From Marinobacter subterrani (GTDB taxonomy: Bacteria > Pseudomonadota > Gammaproteobacteria > Pseudomonadales > Oleiphilaceae), in contig NZ_LFBU01000001.1 in assembly GCF_001045555.1 (NCBI RefSeq), positions 1,612,001 to 1,676,000 on the forward strand: DNA of 64,000 nucleotides. Direction: 5' to 3'. Below the pieces are notes generated by a model. That model did no database searches. It saw nothing but the letters and a program-made list of their open reading frames with translations, and was not told the origin of the DNA. A program made the position numbers and the translations under genes. Within the stretch, counting starts at the first letter, position 1; each line of letters begins with the position of its first letter. This document shows positions 1 to 6,581 of this stretch, in pieces.

Positions 1-528
1 TTGGCTCAGCTCCTTTTCGGTATCAATGAGGCGCCGGCCCAGTGCCATCAGCCGGCGCACCTCAGCCAGGTTGTTGGCCTTCTGAGCAGCGGCGATCTGG
101 GCGCTCAGGACTTCGGCGAGTTCACACAGCAGGCAGGCCATCTCAATGGATGGCTTGGCCGGTTCTGGTGCGTTAGAGGTGTGTGTGGTGGCCGGGGTGT
201 CTAACGATTTTTCCACAGTGGGTTTGGCCTTGCCGGCAGCCAGGGCCAGCTGCTCACGTCCCCATGGGGTGAGCTGGAAGCCGGTGCGATCGGGGTTGTC
301 GCGCAATGGCTGCACGTCCAGGTAACCGGTGGTCTGAAGGCCGGCCAGGTTGTTGGCCACCTTGGCCTTGTCCTGTTCGTTGGCTGCGTTCATGGCCACG
401 CAGATCAGAGGTCCGGGAACGGCCGTGCGGCGCTGGCGCTGAAGGTCCGCCACCGTATTGAGCAGGCGACGACGAGCCGCCACCCGGGGCAATACCGGTG
501 ATGCGTCGGTGGTGCAGGTTTCAGTCAT
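1..528 (-). CDS. Phage protein, C-terminus cut by window edge
   Basis: An open frame begins at an ATG at 528 (MTETCTTDASPVLPRVAAR) and runs without a stop to base 1, so at least 176 residues are encoded and the end is missing. The first half looks like a winged-helix fold (helices around AMNAANEQDKAKVANNLAGL, then TTGYLDV and FQLTPWGREQL). The second half is Ala-rich and probably helical. It is the first gene after the hairpin behind mor, so it is probably the first gene of the Mor-activated transcript. I do not recognise the family. Confidence 0.6.
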   Translation of the reverse strand, partial: MTETCTTDASPVLPRVAARRRLLNTVADLQRQRRTAVPGPLICVAMNAANEQDKAKVANNLAGLQTTGYLDVQPLRDNPDRTGFQLTPWGREQLALAAGKAKPTVEKSLDTPATTHTSNAPEPAKPSIEMACLLCELAEVLSAQIAAAQKANNLAEVRRLMALGRRLIDTEKELSQ

Positions 529-590
529 GATCGCCTCGCCTGATCGTGGGTGGTCAGCAGTTCAGTGACCTTCAGGCTATCGGCGGGGCG

Positions 591-642
591 CTATAAGGAG
601 GGAATAAAGCGGATTATTAAATGCCCAGCGGTTCAGGCATTT
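591..642 (-). promoter_or_regulatory. Candidate Mor-activated promoter
   Basis: A perfect 7-bp inverted repeat AAATGCC/GGCATTT lies at 619-625 and 636-642 with a 10-nt spacer. On the - strand a TTATAG box at 596-591 could be the -10 element of a promoter for the gene starting at 528. The dyad centre would then lie about 45 bases upstream of the start of transcription. Mor/C-family activators of Mu bind a dyad at about that distance. No -35 consensus is visible, as expected for an activator-dependent promoter. This is inferred from position and symmetry only. Confidence 0.4.
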
Positions 643-692
643 GTCGGAGAATAATTCGGGGGATAATCGGAAAAGAGAAAAGGCGTTGGCCG

Positions 693-718
693 GGCGACTA
701 CCGCGCTGGCTAGTCGCC
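693..718 (-). terminator. Hairpin overlapping the mor stop codon
   Basis: A perfect 8-bp inverted repeat GGCGACTA/TAGTCGCC with a 10-nt loop includes the TAG stop of mor. On the - strand it is followed after about ten bases by CCTTTTCTCTTTTCC, a loose pyrimidine run. It may end early transcription before the Mor-dependent region. Confidence 0.5.
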
Positions 719-1135
719 GAACAGCCCCGGTTGCAGGCGGGCGCGGATCATCTTGCGCTGGCGTGCCAGAATCGAATAAATCTGCACCTCGGTCAAGTGG
801 TAGGCCTTGGCCAGCTCGCTGACGTTGGTGCCGTTGTGGCGCTCCCAGATCTCCCGGTCCCTCAAGGCCGTCTCCAGCTGCTCGCCCTTGGGCACATACA
901 GGCTGCGGCCGCCGGCGAAACCGGCCAGCGCACGCACGGCCCGGAAGGCCAGCCGTCGGGCATCCGCCACCACGGCGCCATCCCGAACGAACGCGGCCTC
1001 CAGAATGCTCAGCATGTCGGTCAGCCCCTGGGGCCACTTGGCCAGGATCTCCGGATCGTCCATGTATTCCAGCATAGAATCGTCCAGCTCGTCCTCGAAT
1101 AGGGCCAGGGTTTGCTCATGGTCGTGATTACCCAT
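710..1135 (-). CDS. mor: Mor-family transcription activator
   Basis: This 141-residue protein has the Mor/C activator layout. An acidic N-terminal dimerisation part (about 1-45) is followed by the conserved GGRSLYVPKG segment and a C-terminal helix-turn-helix (REIWERHNGTNVSELAKAYHLTEVQIYSILARQR). In Mu, Mor turns on middle transcription, and in B3-like relatives a single Mor-type protein drives the late genes. It overlaps the upstream gemA gene by 8 bases, so the two are probably translated together. Length and motifs are normal for the family. Confidence 0.9.
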   Translation of the reverse strand: MGNHDHEQTLALFEDELDDSMLEYMDDPEILAKWPQGLTDMLSILEAAFVRDGAVVADARRLAFRAVRALAGFAGGRSLYVPKGEQLETALRDREIWERHNGTNVSELAKAYHLTEVQIYSILARQRKMIRARLQPGLFGD

Positions 1136-1547
1136 TGATTCTTCTCCCGTGTCGCCGTGCGTCTACCAGTAGTCCCTGCATCAGGCGGAATAGCTGGTCA
1201 TCGTCCAGCCAGTCCACCCGATCCACCTGGAACATGCGCTGGGCCATGCCGTCGGCGTAGGCCCAGGGCCGGCCCGCCTCGGCCAGCAGCGCTTCCACTT
1301 TATCCATCACCGCCTTGCGGCTGGGCGGGGTGCGTGGTTTCTTGCGGCCGGCTTTCTTGCCGGGCTTCGGCACCCAGCCCAGGCGGCGGAATTCATCCAG
1401 CACCTGGCTGAGCTGCCTCGCGTTCAAATGCTTGGCGCTGCGAACGCCAGCCACCCGGGCCAGCAGCGCCCGATAGGTGTCGTCGTCCATGCCCAGTTCT
1501 TTGGCCGCGATATGCACCTGCGCCAGGCCGCGTTGATTGATGCTCAT
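1128..1547 (-). CDS. gemA: GemA/Gp16-like early regulatory protein
   Basis: This 139-residue protein begins with the GemA/Gp16 (DUF1018) hallmark: a helical segment with the pattern QRGLAQVHIAAKELGMDDDTYR, then a conserved ALLARVAGVRSAKHLNARQL block and a Lys-rich linker. GemA of Mu is an early protein that alters host gene expression and DNA supercoiling. The gene lies directly before mor, its usual position, and overlaps both neighbours by a few bases. Family assignment is firm; its biochemical role here is known only by analogy. Confidence 0.88.
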   Translation of the reverse strand: MSINQRGLAQVHIAAKELGMDDDTYRALLARVAGVRSAKHLNARQLSQVLDEFRRLGWVPKPGKKAGRKKPRTPPSRKAVMDKVEALLAEAGRPWAYADGMAQRMFQVDRVDWLDDDQLFRLMQGLLVDARRHGRRING

Positions 1548-1912
1548 GGCTGCACCCTTGCGGCAGCTCCGGCCTTACGGGCGGCGCGGGATGGCAATAG
1601 TGCATAGCAGGCCTTGCAGGGCTGCTGGCTGCGGCCGCCGGCCTGAAAGTAGAACTCTTTGTCGTCCGGCCAGAAGTCGTTGCACTTGGTGCAACGCAGC
1701 TCCTGCCCGAGTTCGGTATGGCGCAGGTTCTCGGCCTCCCATTCCAGCTTGCGGATCCGGCTGTGCAGCTTGTTGGCCACCGCTTTCTGCAGGCCTGGCA
1801 CGTCCAGCGCCGCGCGGCACTCGTCCAGATCAAAGCGCTCGACGGCATAGATGCGATCGGCGGCGCTTTGGGGGCCGTAGCCGTGGTCATTGAGGAAGGG
1901 GTTGTCACTCAC
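1544..1912 (-). CDS. Phage protein with four-cysteine zinc site
   Basis: This 122-residue protein has a helical first half (RFDLDECRAALDVPGLQKAV, then KLHSRIRKLEWEAENLRH) and a zinc-ribbon-like second half with CTKC at about 74-77 and CKAC at about 98-101. The ATG overlaps the previous stop and its own stop overlaps the gemA start, so it is in the early operon. It probably binds nucleic acid, but I do not recognise a named family. Confidence 0.7.
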   Translation of the reverse strand: MSDNPFLNDHGYGPQSAADRIYAVERFDLDECRAALDVPGLQKAVANKLHSRIRKLEWEAENLRHTELGQELRCTKCNDFWPDDKEFYFQAGGRSQQPCKACYALLPSRAARKAGAAARVQP

Positions 1913-2328
1913 AGCGTGTCCTCCTGTTTGGCCGGCTTCAGTTCGAGATCCGGGAAGTGTTTCTTCAGGTGCCGTACCAGGCTCTTTGGCGTGTTCCAGT
2001 ACGGCATGAAGGCGCAGGTTTGCAGGGCCGTCATCTCATCGGCGCGCTTCTTCCCGAACACCCGCTTCAGGCTTTTGTACTCGCTCAGCTTGTAAGGACG
2101 GGTGCGGTACGGCCGCCAGAATCGTGCTTGTGGGTGCTCAGGCTCGCCTTCCGCCGTAGCCTTGTACCACTGGCCTTCGATCCAGCCATCCACGTAGACC
2201 TCAACCACCAGGCGCTCTTTGTACAGGCGTCTCAAAAACGTCAATTCGTGGCCATCAGCGACAGCCGCCACGCTGCAAAAGAAACCTGACAGGCCTTCTT
2301 CCAATTGCTGCCACTTGTTGTTGCTCAT
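1909..2328 (-). CDS. Hypothetical phage early protein
   Basis: This 139-residue soluble protein (starts MSNNKWQQLEEGLSGFF) is rich in aromatic and basic residues, with a mixed alpha/beta pattern. It contains the segment YKLSEYKSLKRVFGKKRADEM. Many early Mu-like phage genes have a protein of this kind between the regulators and gemA, but no domain is recognisable. Its stop overlaps the next start by four bases, placing it in the early operon. Confidence 0.65.
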   Translation of the reverse strand: MSNNKWQQLEEGLSGFFCSVAAVADGHELTFLRRLYKERLVVEVYVDGWIEGQWYKATAEGEPEHPQARFWRPYRTRPYKLSEYKSLKRVFGKKRADEMTALQTCAFMPYWNTPKSLVRHLKKHFPDLELKPAKQEDTL

Positions 2329-2331
2329 AAC

Positions 2332-2718
2332 TCAGCCTCTGATCGTGTAGTAAGTTCCATCGCCTACCCAAAAGAGCCCGTGCTTGTCTTTCAGGTCACA
2401 GACAAAGCTGATGCCCTCCATGGTCGGCTCCAAATTGAGCGCCCTTAGAGGCCAGCCTTCGTCTTCCCCGGCGTCATCAATGCAAATCATTCCGTGACGC
2501 CTCAAGAGCCCAGTCATTCTTCCGCAGAACCTGGAGTCAACCTTCAGGTACTTGGCTAGATTTTCTGGGCTGGCATTGCCGGCGATATCTCGGGCGTAAA
2601 AGATGACCATCAGCAAACGCACGCACAGGACACCTTCGTCCGGGCCGGTCCTAAAAGGCAGCAAAGCGGATAGCCTTGCCAGGTCAACATATGTAGGTTC
2701 TTTTAAAATCTTGATCAT
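2332..2718 (-). CDS. Hypothetical phage early protein, possible winged helix
   Basis: This 128-residue protein reads MIKILKEPTYVDLARLSALL and has a central stretch (ENLAKYLKVDSRFCGRMTGLLRRHGMICID) that looks like a recognition helix with a wing, as in MarR-like folds. The C-terminal part is beta-rich (LFWVGDGTYYTIRG). The start overlaps the upstream stop by four bases. A DNA-binding role is a guess from pattern only. Confidence 0.6.
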   Translation of the reverse strand: MIKILKEPTYVDLARLSALLPFRTGPDEGVLCVRLLMVIFYARDIAGNASPENLAKYLKVDSRFCGRMTGLLRRHGMICIDDAGEDEGWPLRALNLEPTMEGISFVCDLKDKHGLFWVGDGTYYTIRG

Positions 2719-2963
2719 GCTTCCTCCACCGGCAGCCAGCCGGCTTTGAGCCGCCGGACACCCTCGATCAATTCCGGATCGACGTCTTGCTGCTCCATCC
2801 GCAATACCAATTCGGTGCGAGCCTCAGAAAATCGAGTTGACATAAACTCCCAGTCCAGCCGGGCCTGCAACTCACCCGGGAAACGCAGGCCCCAGGGCTC
2901 AGCCTCCGCCGCCCTCAATTCGCCGCGATGTACGTCGACGTCATCAAATCCATACACCTTCAT
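2715..2963 (-). CDS. Small hypothetical phage protein
   Basis: This 82-residue acidic protein (MKVYGFDDVDVHRGELRAAEAEPWG) has a helical C-terminal half (EARTELVLRMEQQDVDPELI). It is placed after a clear purine-rich ribosome site (AAAGAGGAAG) and overlaps the next gene by four bases. No family is recognised. Confidence 0.6.
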   Translation of the reverse strand: MKVYGFDDVDVHRGELRAAEAEPWGLRFPGELQARLDWEFMSTRFSEARTELVLRMEQQDVDPELIEGVRRLKAGWLPVEEA

Positions 2964-2980
2964 GTCCGCTTCCTCTTTCC

Positions 2981-3160
2981 TTAGTGCCAGGCGTGAACGC
3001 TAATCACGACGGCAACTACTGCCCCGAATACGACGCACCATGCGGCCTGCTTTCGAGCGAAGTACTTGCCAGCGTTGAATCCTCGGGCGTACGCCTTGTC
3101 CTCTGGCGTCTTTGCAAGGTGCACCCGCAGCTCGTCAGTCAGTCGTTCCATATCAGGCAT
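2981..3160 (-). CDS. Small single-span membrane protein
   Basis: A 59-codon frame from the ATG at 3160 to the TAA at 2983-2981 encodes a charged amphipathic N-terminal half (MPDMERLTDELRVHLAKTPE). A single hydrophobic helix near the C-terminus follows (AAWCVVFGAVVAVVISVHAW). GGAG lies about ten bases before the start. It fills what would otherwise be a 276-base hole in the early operon and reads in the operon direction. The topology suggests a small inner-membrane protein; function unknown. Confidence 0.6.
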   Translation of the reverse strand: MPDMERLTDELRVHLAKTPEDKAYARGFNAGKYFARKQAAWCVVFGAVVAVVISVHAWH

Positions 3161-3239
3161 CGCTCGGCACTCCGGTTTGTTTGGCTGCTCATCAGTACCA
3201 GGCCACCACGCCTGGCAGACGCCCCGTAGGGCGTTTCGC

Positions 3240-3482
3240 TTAGTGACTCTTGGTAGTGGCCACCGGGCGAAGCAGTTGCTCTTCCTTCACCTTGAACATC
3301 TCGTGGATGGCGTCGCGTATGGCTTCCACGCCCACCAGTGCCAGGTGCTGCACGGCGGTTTCGTCGCTGCCCAGGCCCCGGTACTTGTCCGCGAAGCTCA
3401 GTCCCACCTGGACACCCTGATCGGTCGCCTCGATGGTGATGGTGGCCTGGGTGCCCATTGGCTTTTTCGGTTGCTCGCTCAT
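3240..3482 (-). CDS. Small hypothetical phage protein
   Basis: This 80-residue protein (MSEQPKKPMGTQATITIEAT) has a predicted beta-hairpin (ATITIEATDQGVQVGLSF) followed by a helix (EAIRDAIHEMFKVKEEQLL). It follows the DUF3164 gene with one intervening base. No named family is recognised. Its place next to DUF3164 is typical of Mu-like early regions. Confidence 0.6.
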   Translation of the reverse strand: MSEQPKKPMGTQATITIEATDQGVQVGLSFADKYRGLGSDETAVQHLALVGVEAIRDAIHEMFKVKEEQLLRPVATTKSH

Positions 3483-3483
3483 G

Positions 3484-4110
3484 TCACACTCCCGCGATAT
3501 CTAGGCTGATGGCTTTGTACTGGTCGGTTTCGCCCACGCGCTCATACAGGCGGATGTAGCTCTTGGAGCCGGTGACCTGCACCGCGTCGCTGATAGCGTC
3601 CATAGCCTTGAGCCAGCGCGCGTCGGAGATGTTCAGGCGGCGCAGGCCCAGCACCTGGCCGGTGCGGATGTTGCCGGCCTGGTCCACACGGAAGGCGTCC
3701 TGCACGATGGCGGCTACTTCAGGGCGGGCGTCGGCAGTCCATTCGGTCAGGCACTGGTCAATCAGGGCCTTGGCCGCCTGCAGGCGCTCATCAAAGCTGA
3801 TGCTTTCCTGAATGGCGCGTTGGATCTTGTAGCGGCCGTCAAAGCTCACCAGCTGGACGTTGCCCTTGCGCCCACCCATCTGCACGCCGTACTCCTGGGC
3901 AGAGGTTTCCACGAAGGCGTGAATCTCGCTGAAGGCGTCGCCTTTGAAGTCCCGCAGCTCTTCCCGCAGGGCCTTGGCACGATCCACCAGGCCGTAGACC
4001 AGCTCGTCCCGCAGCTTGTCCACTTCCTTGATTTGGTCCTCCGGGATCAGGCGGCCCCGGGCGTCGGTGCGGTAGCCCTCAAGGTTCGGGCTCTTGTTGG
4101 CATTGCTCAT
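3484..4110 (-). CDS. DUF3164 family phage protein
   Basis: This 208-residue protein contains the features of DUF3164: an N-terminal YRTDARGRLIPEDQIKEVDKL segment, a helical FKGDAFSEIHAFVETSAQEY segment, then GGRKGNVQLVSFDGRYKIQR and a C-terminal RRLNISDARWLKAMDAISDAV. Members occur almost only in Mu-like and B3-like phages and have no proven function; coiled helices and position suggest a DNA-associated early protein. It overlaps the upstream gene by four bases. Confidence 0.85.
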   Translation of the reverse strand: MSNANKSPNLEGYRTDARGRLIPEDQIKEVDKLRDELVYGLVDRAKALREELRDFKGDAFSEIHAFVETSAQEYGVQMGGRKGNVQLVSFDGRYKIQRAIQESISFDERLQAAKALIDQCLTEWTADARPEVAAIVQDAFRVDQAGNIRTGQVLGLRRLNISDARWLKAMDAISDAVQVTGSKSYIRLYERVGETDQYKAISLDIAGV

Positions 4111-4499
4111 GATGTTGCTCCTTTGGTTGTTTCAAGTGCCCGGGCGGCCGGGCGGGATTCGGAGATGGTGGGGTAGCTGCAGCGTGGGCAGGCGCCCTCG
4201 ACCAGGTGATGGTCCACCAGGCCGCACCAGTCGCAGCGGCCCACGGTGGTGATGCAGTACATCGGGCCCTGCATGCTGGCGGCGGTGCGCACGCGCCCAT
4301 CGGCGATCAGCCCGGCCAGGGCCCGGTCGACCGTCACCACCGGCAGGCGAGTGGCCGCGACAAGTTCCGCGCCAGTGGCACAGCCGCCGTGGGCTTGCAG
4401 GCACTCCAGGGTGCGCTCCCGGTGGCGCTGGCGGATCATCTGCTGCAGGAATCGCTCGTCGATCTCGACGGGGTACTGATCAAAGCAAACGATCGTCAT
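4107..4499 (-). CDS. Phage winged-helix and zinc-ribbon protein
   Basis: The start is the ATG of MTIVCFDQYPVEID, which overlaps the previous stop as ATGA; an in-frame GTG/ATG a few codons earlier is less likely. The 130-residue product has a helix-turn-helix-like middle (GAELVAATRLPVVTVDRALA, then GRVRTA). A C-terminal zinc ribbon follows, with CDWC and CPRC. It is probably a small DNA-binding regulator of the early region. The family is not recognised by name. Confidence 0.68.
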   Translation of the reverse strand: MTIVCFDQYPVEIDERFLQQMIRQRHRERTLECLQAHGGCATGAELVAATRLPVVTVDRALAGLIADGRVRTAASMQGPMYCITTVGRCDWCGLVDHHLVEGACPRCSYPTISESRPAARALETTKGATS

Positions 4500-4807
4500 G
4501 TGCGGCTCCATCCCGGCATGCCTGACGGCTTGCGGCGCGGGTGGCGGTGGTGGTGCAGGATCTCCACCACGGTGCCGTTGCGGCGCGGCAGGTGGTCTAC
4601 CTCCGCTTCTACCGGCACGGGCACCTCAGCGGCGTCGATACGGGCTTGCGCCTGGCGCTGCTTTGGCAACAGCGGGAAGGGCTCGTCTGCCAGGTGTTCG
4701 TAGCGCTGCGGGTTGGCCAGGTACTGCTCCAGGCTTATGCCGTGGCCCTTCAGGTGCAGCTCCACGTAACGGTCGGCGTAGTGCTCAAGGTAGGGAACGC
4801 TATACAT
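4496..4807 (-). CDS. Hypothetical phage protein
   Basis: This 103-residue protein starts MYSVPYLEHYADRYVELHLK. Its N-terminal half is a helical segment (HGISLEQYLANPQRYEHL) and its tail is rich in Arg, His and Pro (EILHHHRHPRRK). It overlaps both neighbours by a few bases. It is an unrecognised small protein of the early operon. Confidence 0.6.
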   Translation of the reverse strand: MYSVPYLEHYADRYVELHLKGHGISLEQYLANPQRYEHLADEPFPLLPKQRQAQARIDAAEVPVPVEAEVDHLPRRNGTVVEILHHHRHPRRKPSGMPGWSRT

Positions 4808-5186
4808 GGTTCTTGCCTCGCTCGGGGCCGGTGGCCGCCGCGTTGGGGTTGTTGGTGCAGCCCTGGCAGGTGCGCCAGATACGCATGGCCATCGGGTTGT
4901 GGGTGGGGGCTGGCCGCTCGCGGTAGGCCCGGCATTGCTCCGTGGTGATCATCTTTCCCTGGGCCGGGCAGTGGATGCCGTCCAGGGCTTCGAGCACCCG
5001 GCGCTCCATGCGGTCAGTGCTGGGGCTGGAGTAGTTATTGGCCAGCAGCAGCGACACGGCAGTGCGCGAGATACCGATGCGCTCGGCGGTCCGGGTGCGG
5101 TTGCTGGCCCGGACTTCAGCGGCCAGCAGCTCCACCCAGCGCGGGGGCTCCTCGCCCCAGGCGGAGATATCGACGGTGCGTTTCAT
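4800..5186 (-). CDS. Phage helix-turn-helix protein with cysteine cluster
   Basis: This 128-residue protein has an N-terminal HTH of the lambda-repressor type (RTRTAERIGISRTAVSLLLANNYSSPSTDRMERRVLEAL). A C-terminal cysteine-rich tail follows (HCP, then QCRAY, then CQGCTNN) that may bind zinc. It lies between two other small DNA-binding genes in the operon and overlaps both. It is probably an early regulator or a DNA-binding accessory protein. The exact family is not recognised. Confidence 0.7.
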   Translation of the reverse strand: MKRTVDISAWGEEPPRWVELLAAEVRASNRTRTAERIGISRTAVSLLLANNYSSPSTDRMERRVLEALDGIHCPAQGKMITTEQCRAYRERPAPTHNPMAMRIWRTCQGCTNNPNAAATGPERGKNHV

Positions 5187-5818
5187 GCGTCACCTCCGCC
5201 GTCGCGGCCGTGGCGGGTGTACACCACCTCGCCGGTGTTGGGGTCGAACACCTGTTTCAGGCGCTGGATCATCGGTGCGCGGGGCCCAGTCCAGCGGCTG
5301 GTAATCAGGCGGTACCGGGCGAACCGCCCGGGGCGGCCTGCGCGCACGGTTTGCAGGTACCCGGCGCCGGCCAGCATCACGCAGTATTCGTTGGCGGTTT
5401 TCTCGGCCACCGGGAAGTCCGGAGTGCTGGCCGCTCGGGCCAGATCCTGCGAGGTGAACTCGCCGATGATCTTGATGGTGCGCCACATCTGCTCGCGGCC
5501 TCGGCCCTGGGTGACTTCGGTGCCGTCCTTGCGAACCCGGGGGGCGTCCAGCCCGCAGTCTTTCACCAGCTCGTACTGCACCGATGGCCCCGGCGCGCCT
5601 TCGATGGGGCGCAGGTAGCCGGCGGCCACCAGGCCTGCCATGTAATCGCGCACTCGACCTTTCGGGGCCCACTCGGCACCCAGCATCCACACGTCGCGCA
5701 CGGTGATCGGCTCGCCGCCCTTGTGCAGCTTGCGCATGATTTCCCACATCGACTGGCGGTCGCCCTTTGGCCCCTGGGCTTCCAGGTGCACGGGTTTGCG
5801 GGTGGTGGTCTTCGCCAT
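5183..5818 (-). CDS. Phage protein with tandem winged-helix pattern
   Basis: The start is set at the ATG of MAKTTTRKPVHLEAQG, which has GGAGG eight bases upstream; a TTG two codons earlier overlaps the ATPase stop. The 211-residue product has two similar winged-helix-like blocks. The first is MWEIMRKLHKGGEPITVRD followed by VAAGYLRPI, and the second is MWRTIKIIGEFTSQDLARAA followed by AGAGYLQTV. It follows directly on the ATPase gene, so it could assist transposition or replication. No named family is recognised. Confidence 0.68.
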   Translation of the reverse strand: MAKTTTRKPVHLEAQGPKGDRQSMWEIMRKLHKGGEPITVRDVWMLGAEWAPKGRVRDYMAGLVAAGYLRPIEGAPGPSVQYELVKDCGLDAPRVRKDGTEVTQGRGREQMWRTIKIIGEFTSQDLARAASTPDFPVAEKTANEYCVMLAGAGYLQTVRAGRPGRFARYRLITSRWTGPRAPMIQRLKQVFDPNTGEVVYTRHGRDGGGDA

Positions 5819-5820
5819 GA

Positions 5821-6539
5821 TCAACCCCTCCGCGCCGGCGGCTGACCGGTATGGATGGTGCGTTCACCCCAGGTGTCCAGGTCCACCCGCTCCCAGCCGT
5901 TGGCCAGTGCCTCGCTGTGGATCCGGTACAGGTTGACGGCCACCCGGCGCAGGCAGCCACGCACCCGGTCGTTCACGGCCTGCAGCAGATCGTCGTCCAT
6001 GTCCACATCCGGGTAGCTGCGGCTGGCCAGCTCGCGCACGTCGTTCAGGCTGGCCTTCTGGGCAGGCACCCATTCCAGTACCCGGTTGTGCAGGCGCTCC
6101 AGGCGTGCCATGGAGGTAGGCACACGCTCCTCGCCGATCAGGATCAGGGTGCCCTGGCTGGCGTTGTAGATGTCGGTCAACACATTGGCGGCCGCCTTGT
6201 CGATCACGTACTGGACGTCGTCGACAATCAGCGGGCGAGCGGACCGGCTGAGCTGCTCGGCCACCTGGTCGACCATCTCGCTGAGGGTTTTCATGGGGAT
6301 GATGCCCATCTCCCGCAGGATGGCGACCAGGAAAGCCTTTTTCGTCCAGCTCTCCCGGCACTCCACGTAGTAGGCGCGGTGCAGGTTGGCGGCGTAGGCG
6401 GCCGCCAGGGATTTGCCGTAGCCGCTCGGGCCGTACATCACCACCAGGCCGGGCAGCTCGGGGGCCGGTTGGCCGCGCTCTCCACGGCGTGGGCGAGCAG
6501 GCCGACGTTGGTCAGTGGTACAATGGTGTTGACGCTCAT
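5821..6539 (-). pseudogene. MuB/TniB-like AAA ATPase, frameshifted
   Basis: The gene should start at the ATG at 6539, which has AGGAG seven bases upstream (MSVNTIVPLTNVGLLAHAVESA). That frame stops after about 34 codons. The rest continues in another frame with the Walker A GPSGYGKS, a Walker B-like RPLIVDDVQYVI and sensor-type TLILIGEE. The break falls at a run of five G (6460-6464, + strand); one more base would restore VVMYGPSGYGKS in frame and a 240-codon gene. MuB-type ATPases select the target and activate the transposase. If the frameshift is real, transposition would be impaired. A sequencing error or programmed slippage is possible. Confidence 0.8.
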
Positions 6540-6581
6540 ATAAACTCCTGAGGTTTTTGCTTGGGTGTCAGGGCCATGCGC

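Noticed and set aside
4806..5618. A 270-codon frame on the + strand in the prophage
   Set aside because: It covers three small - strand genes with overlapping starts and stops and has low-complexity shadow composition.
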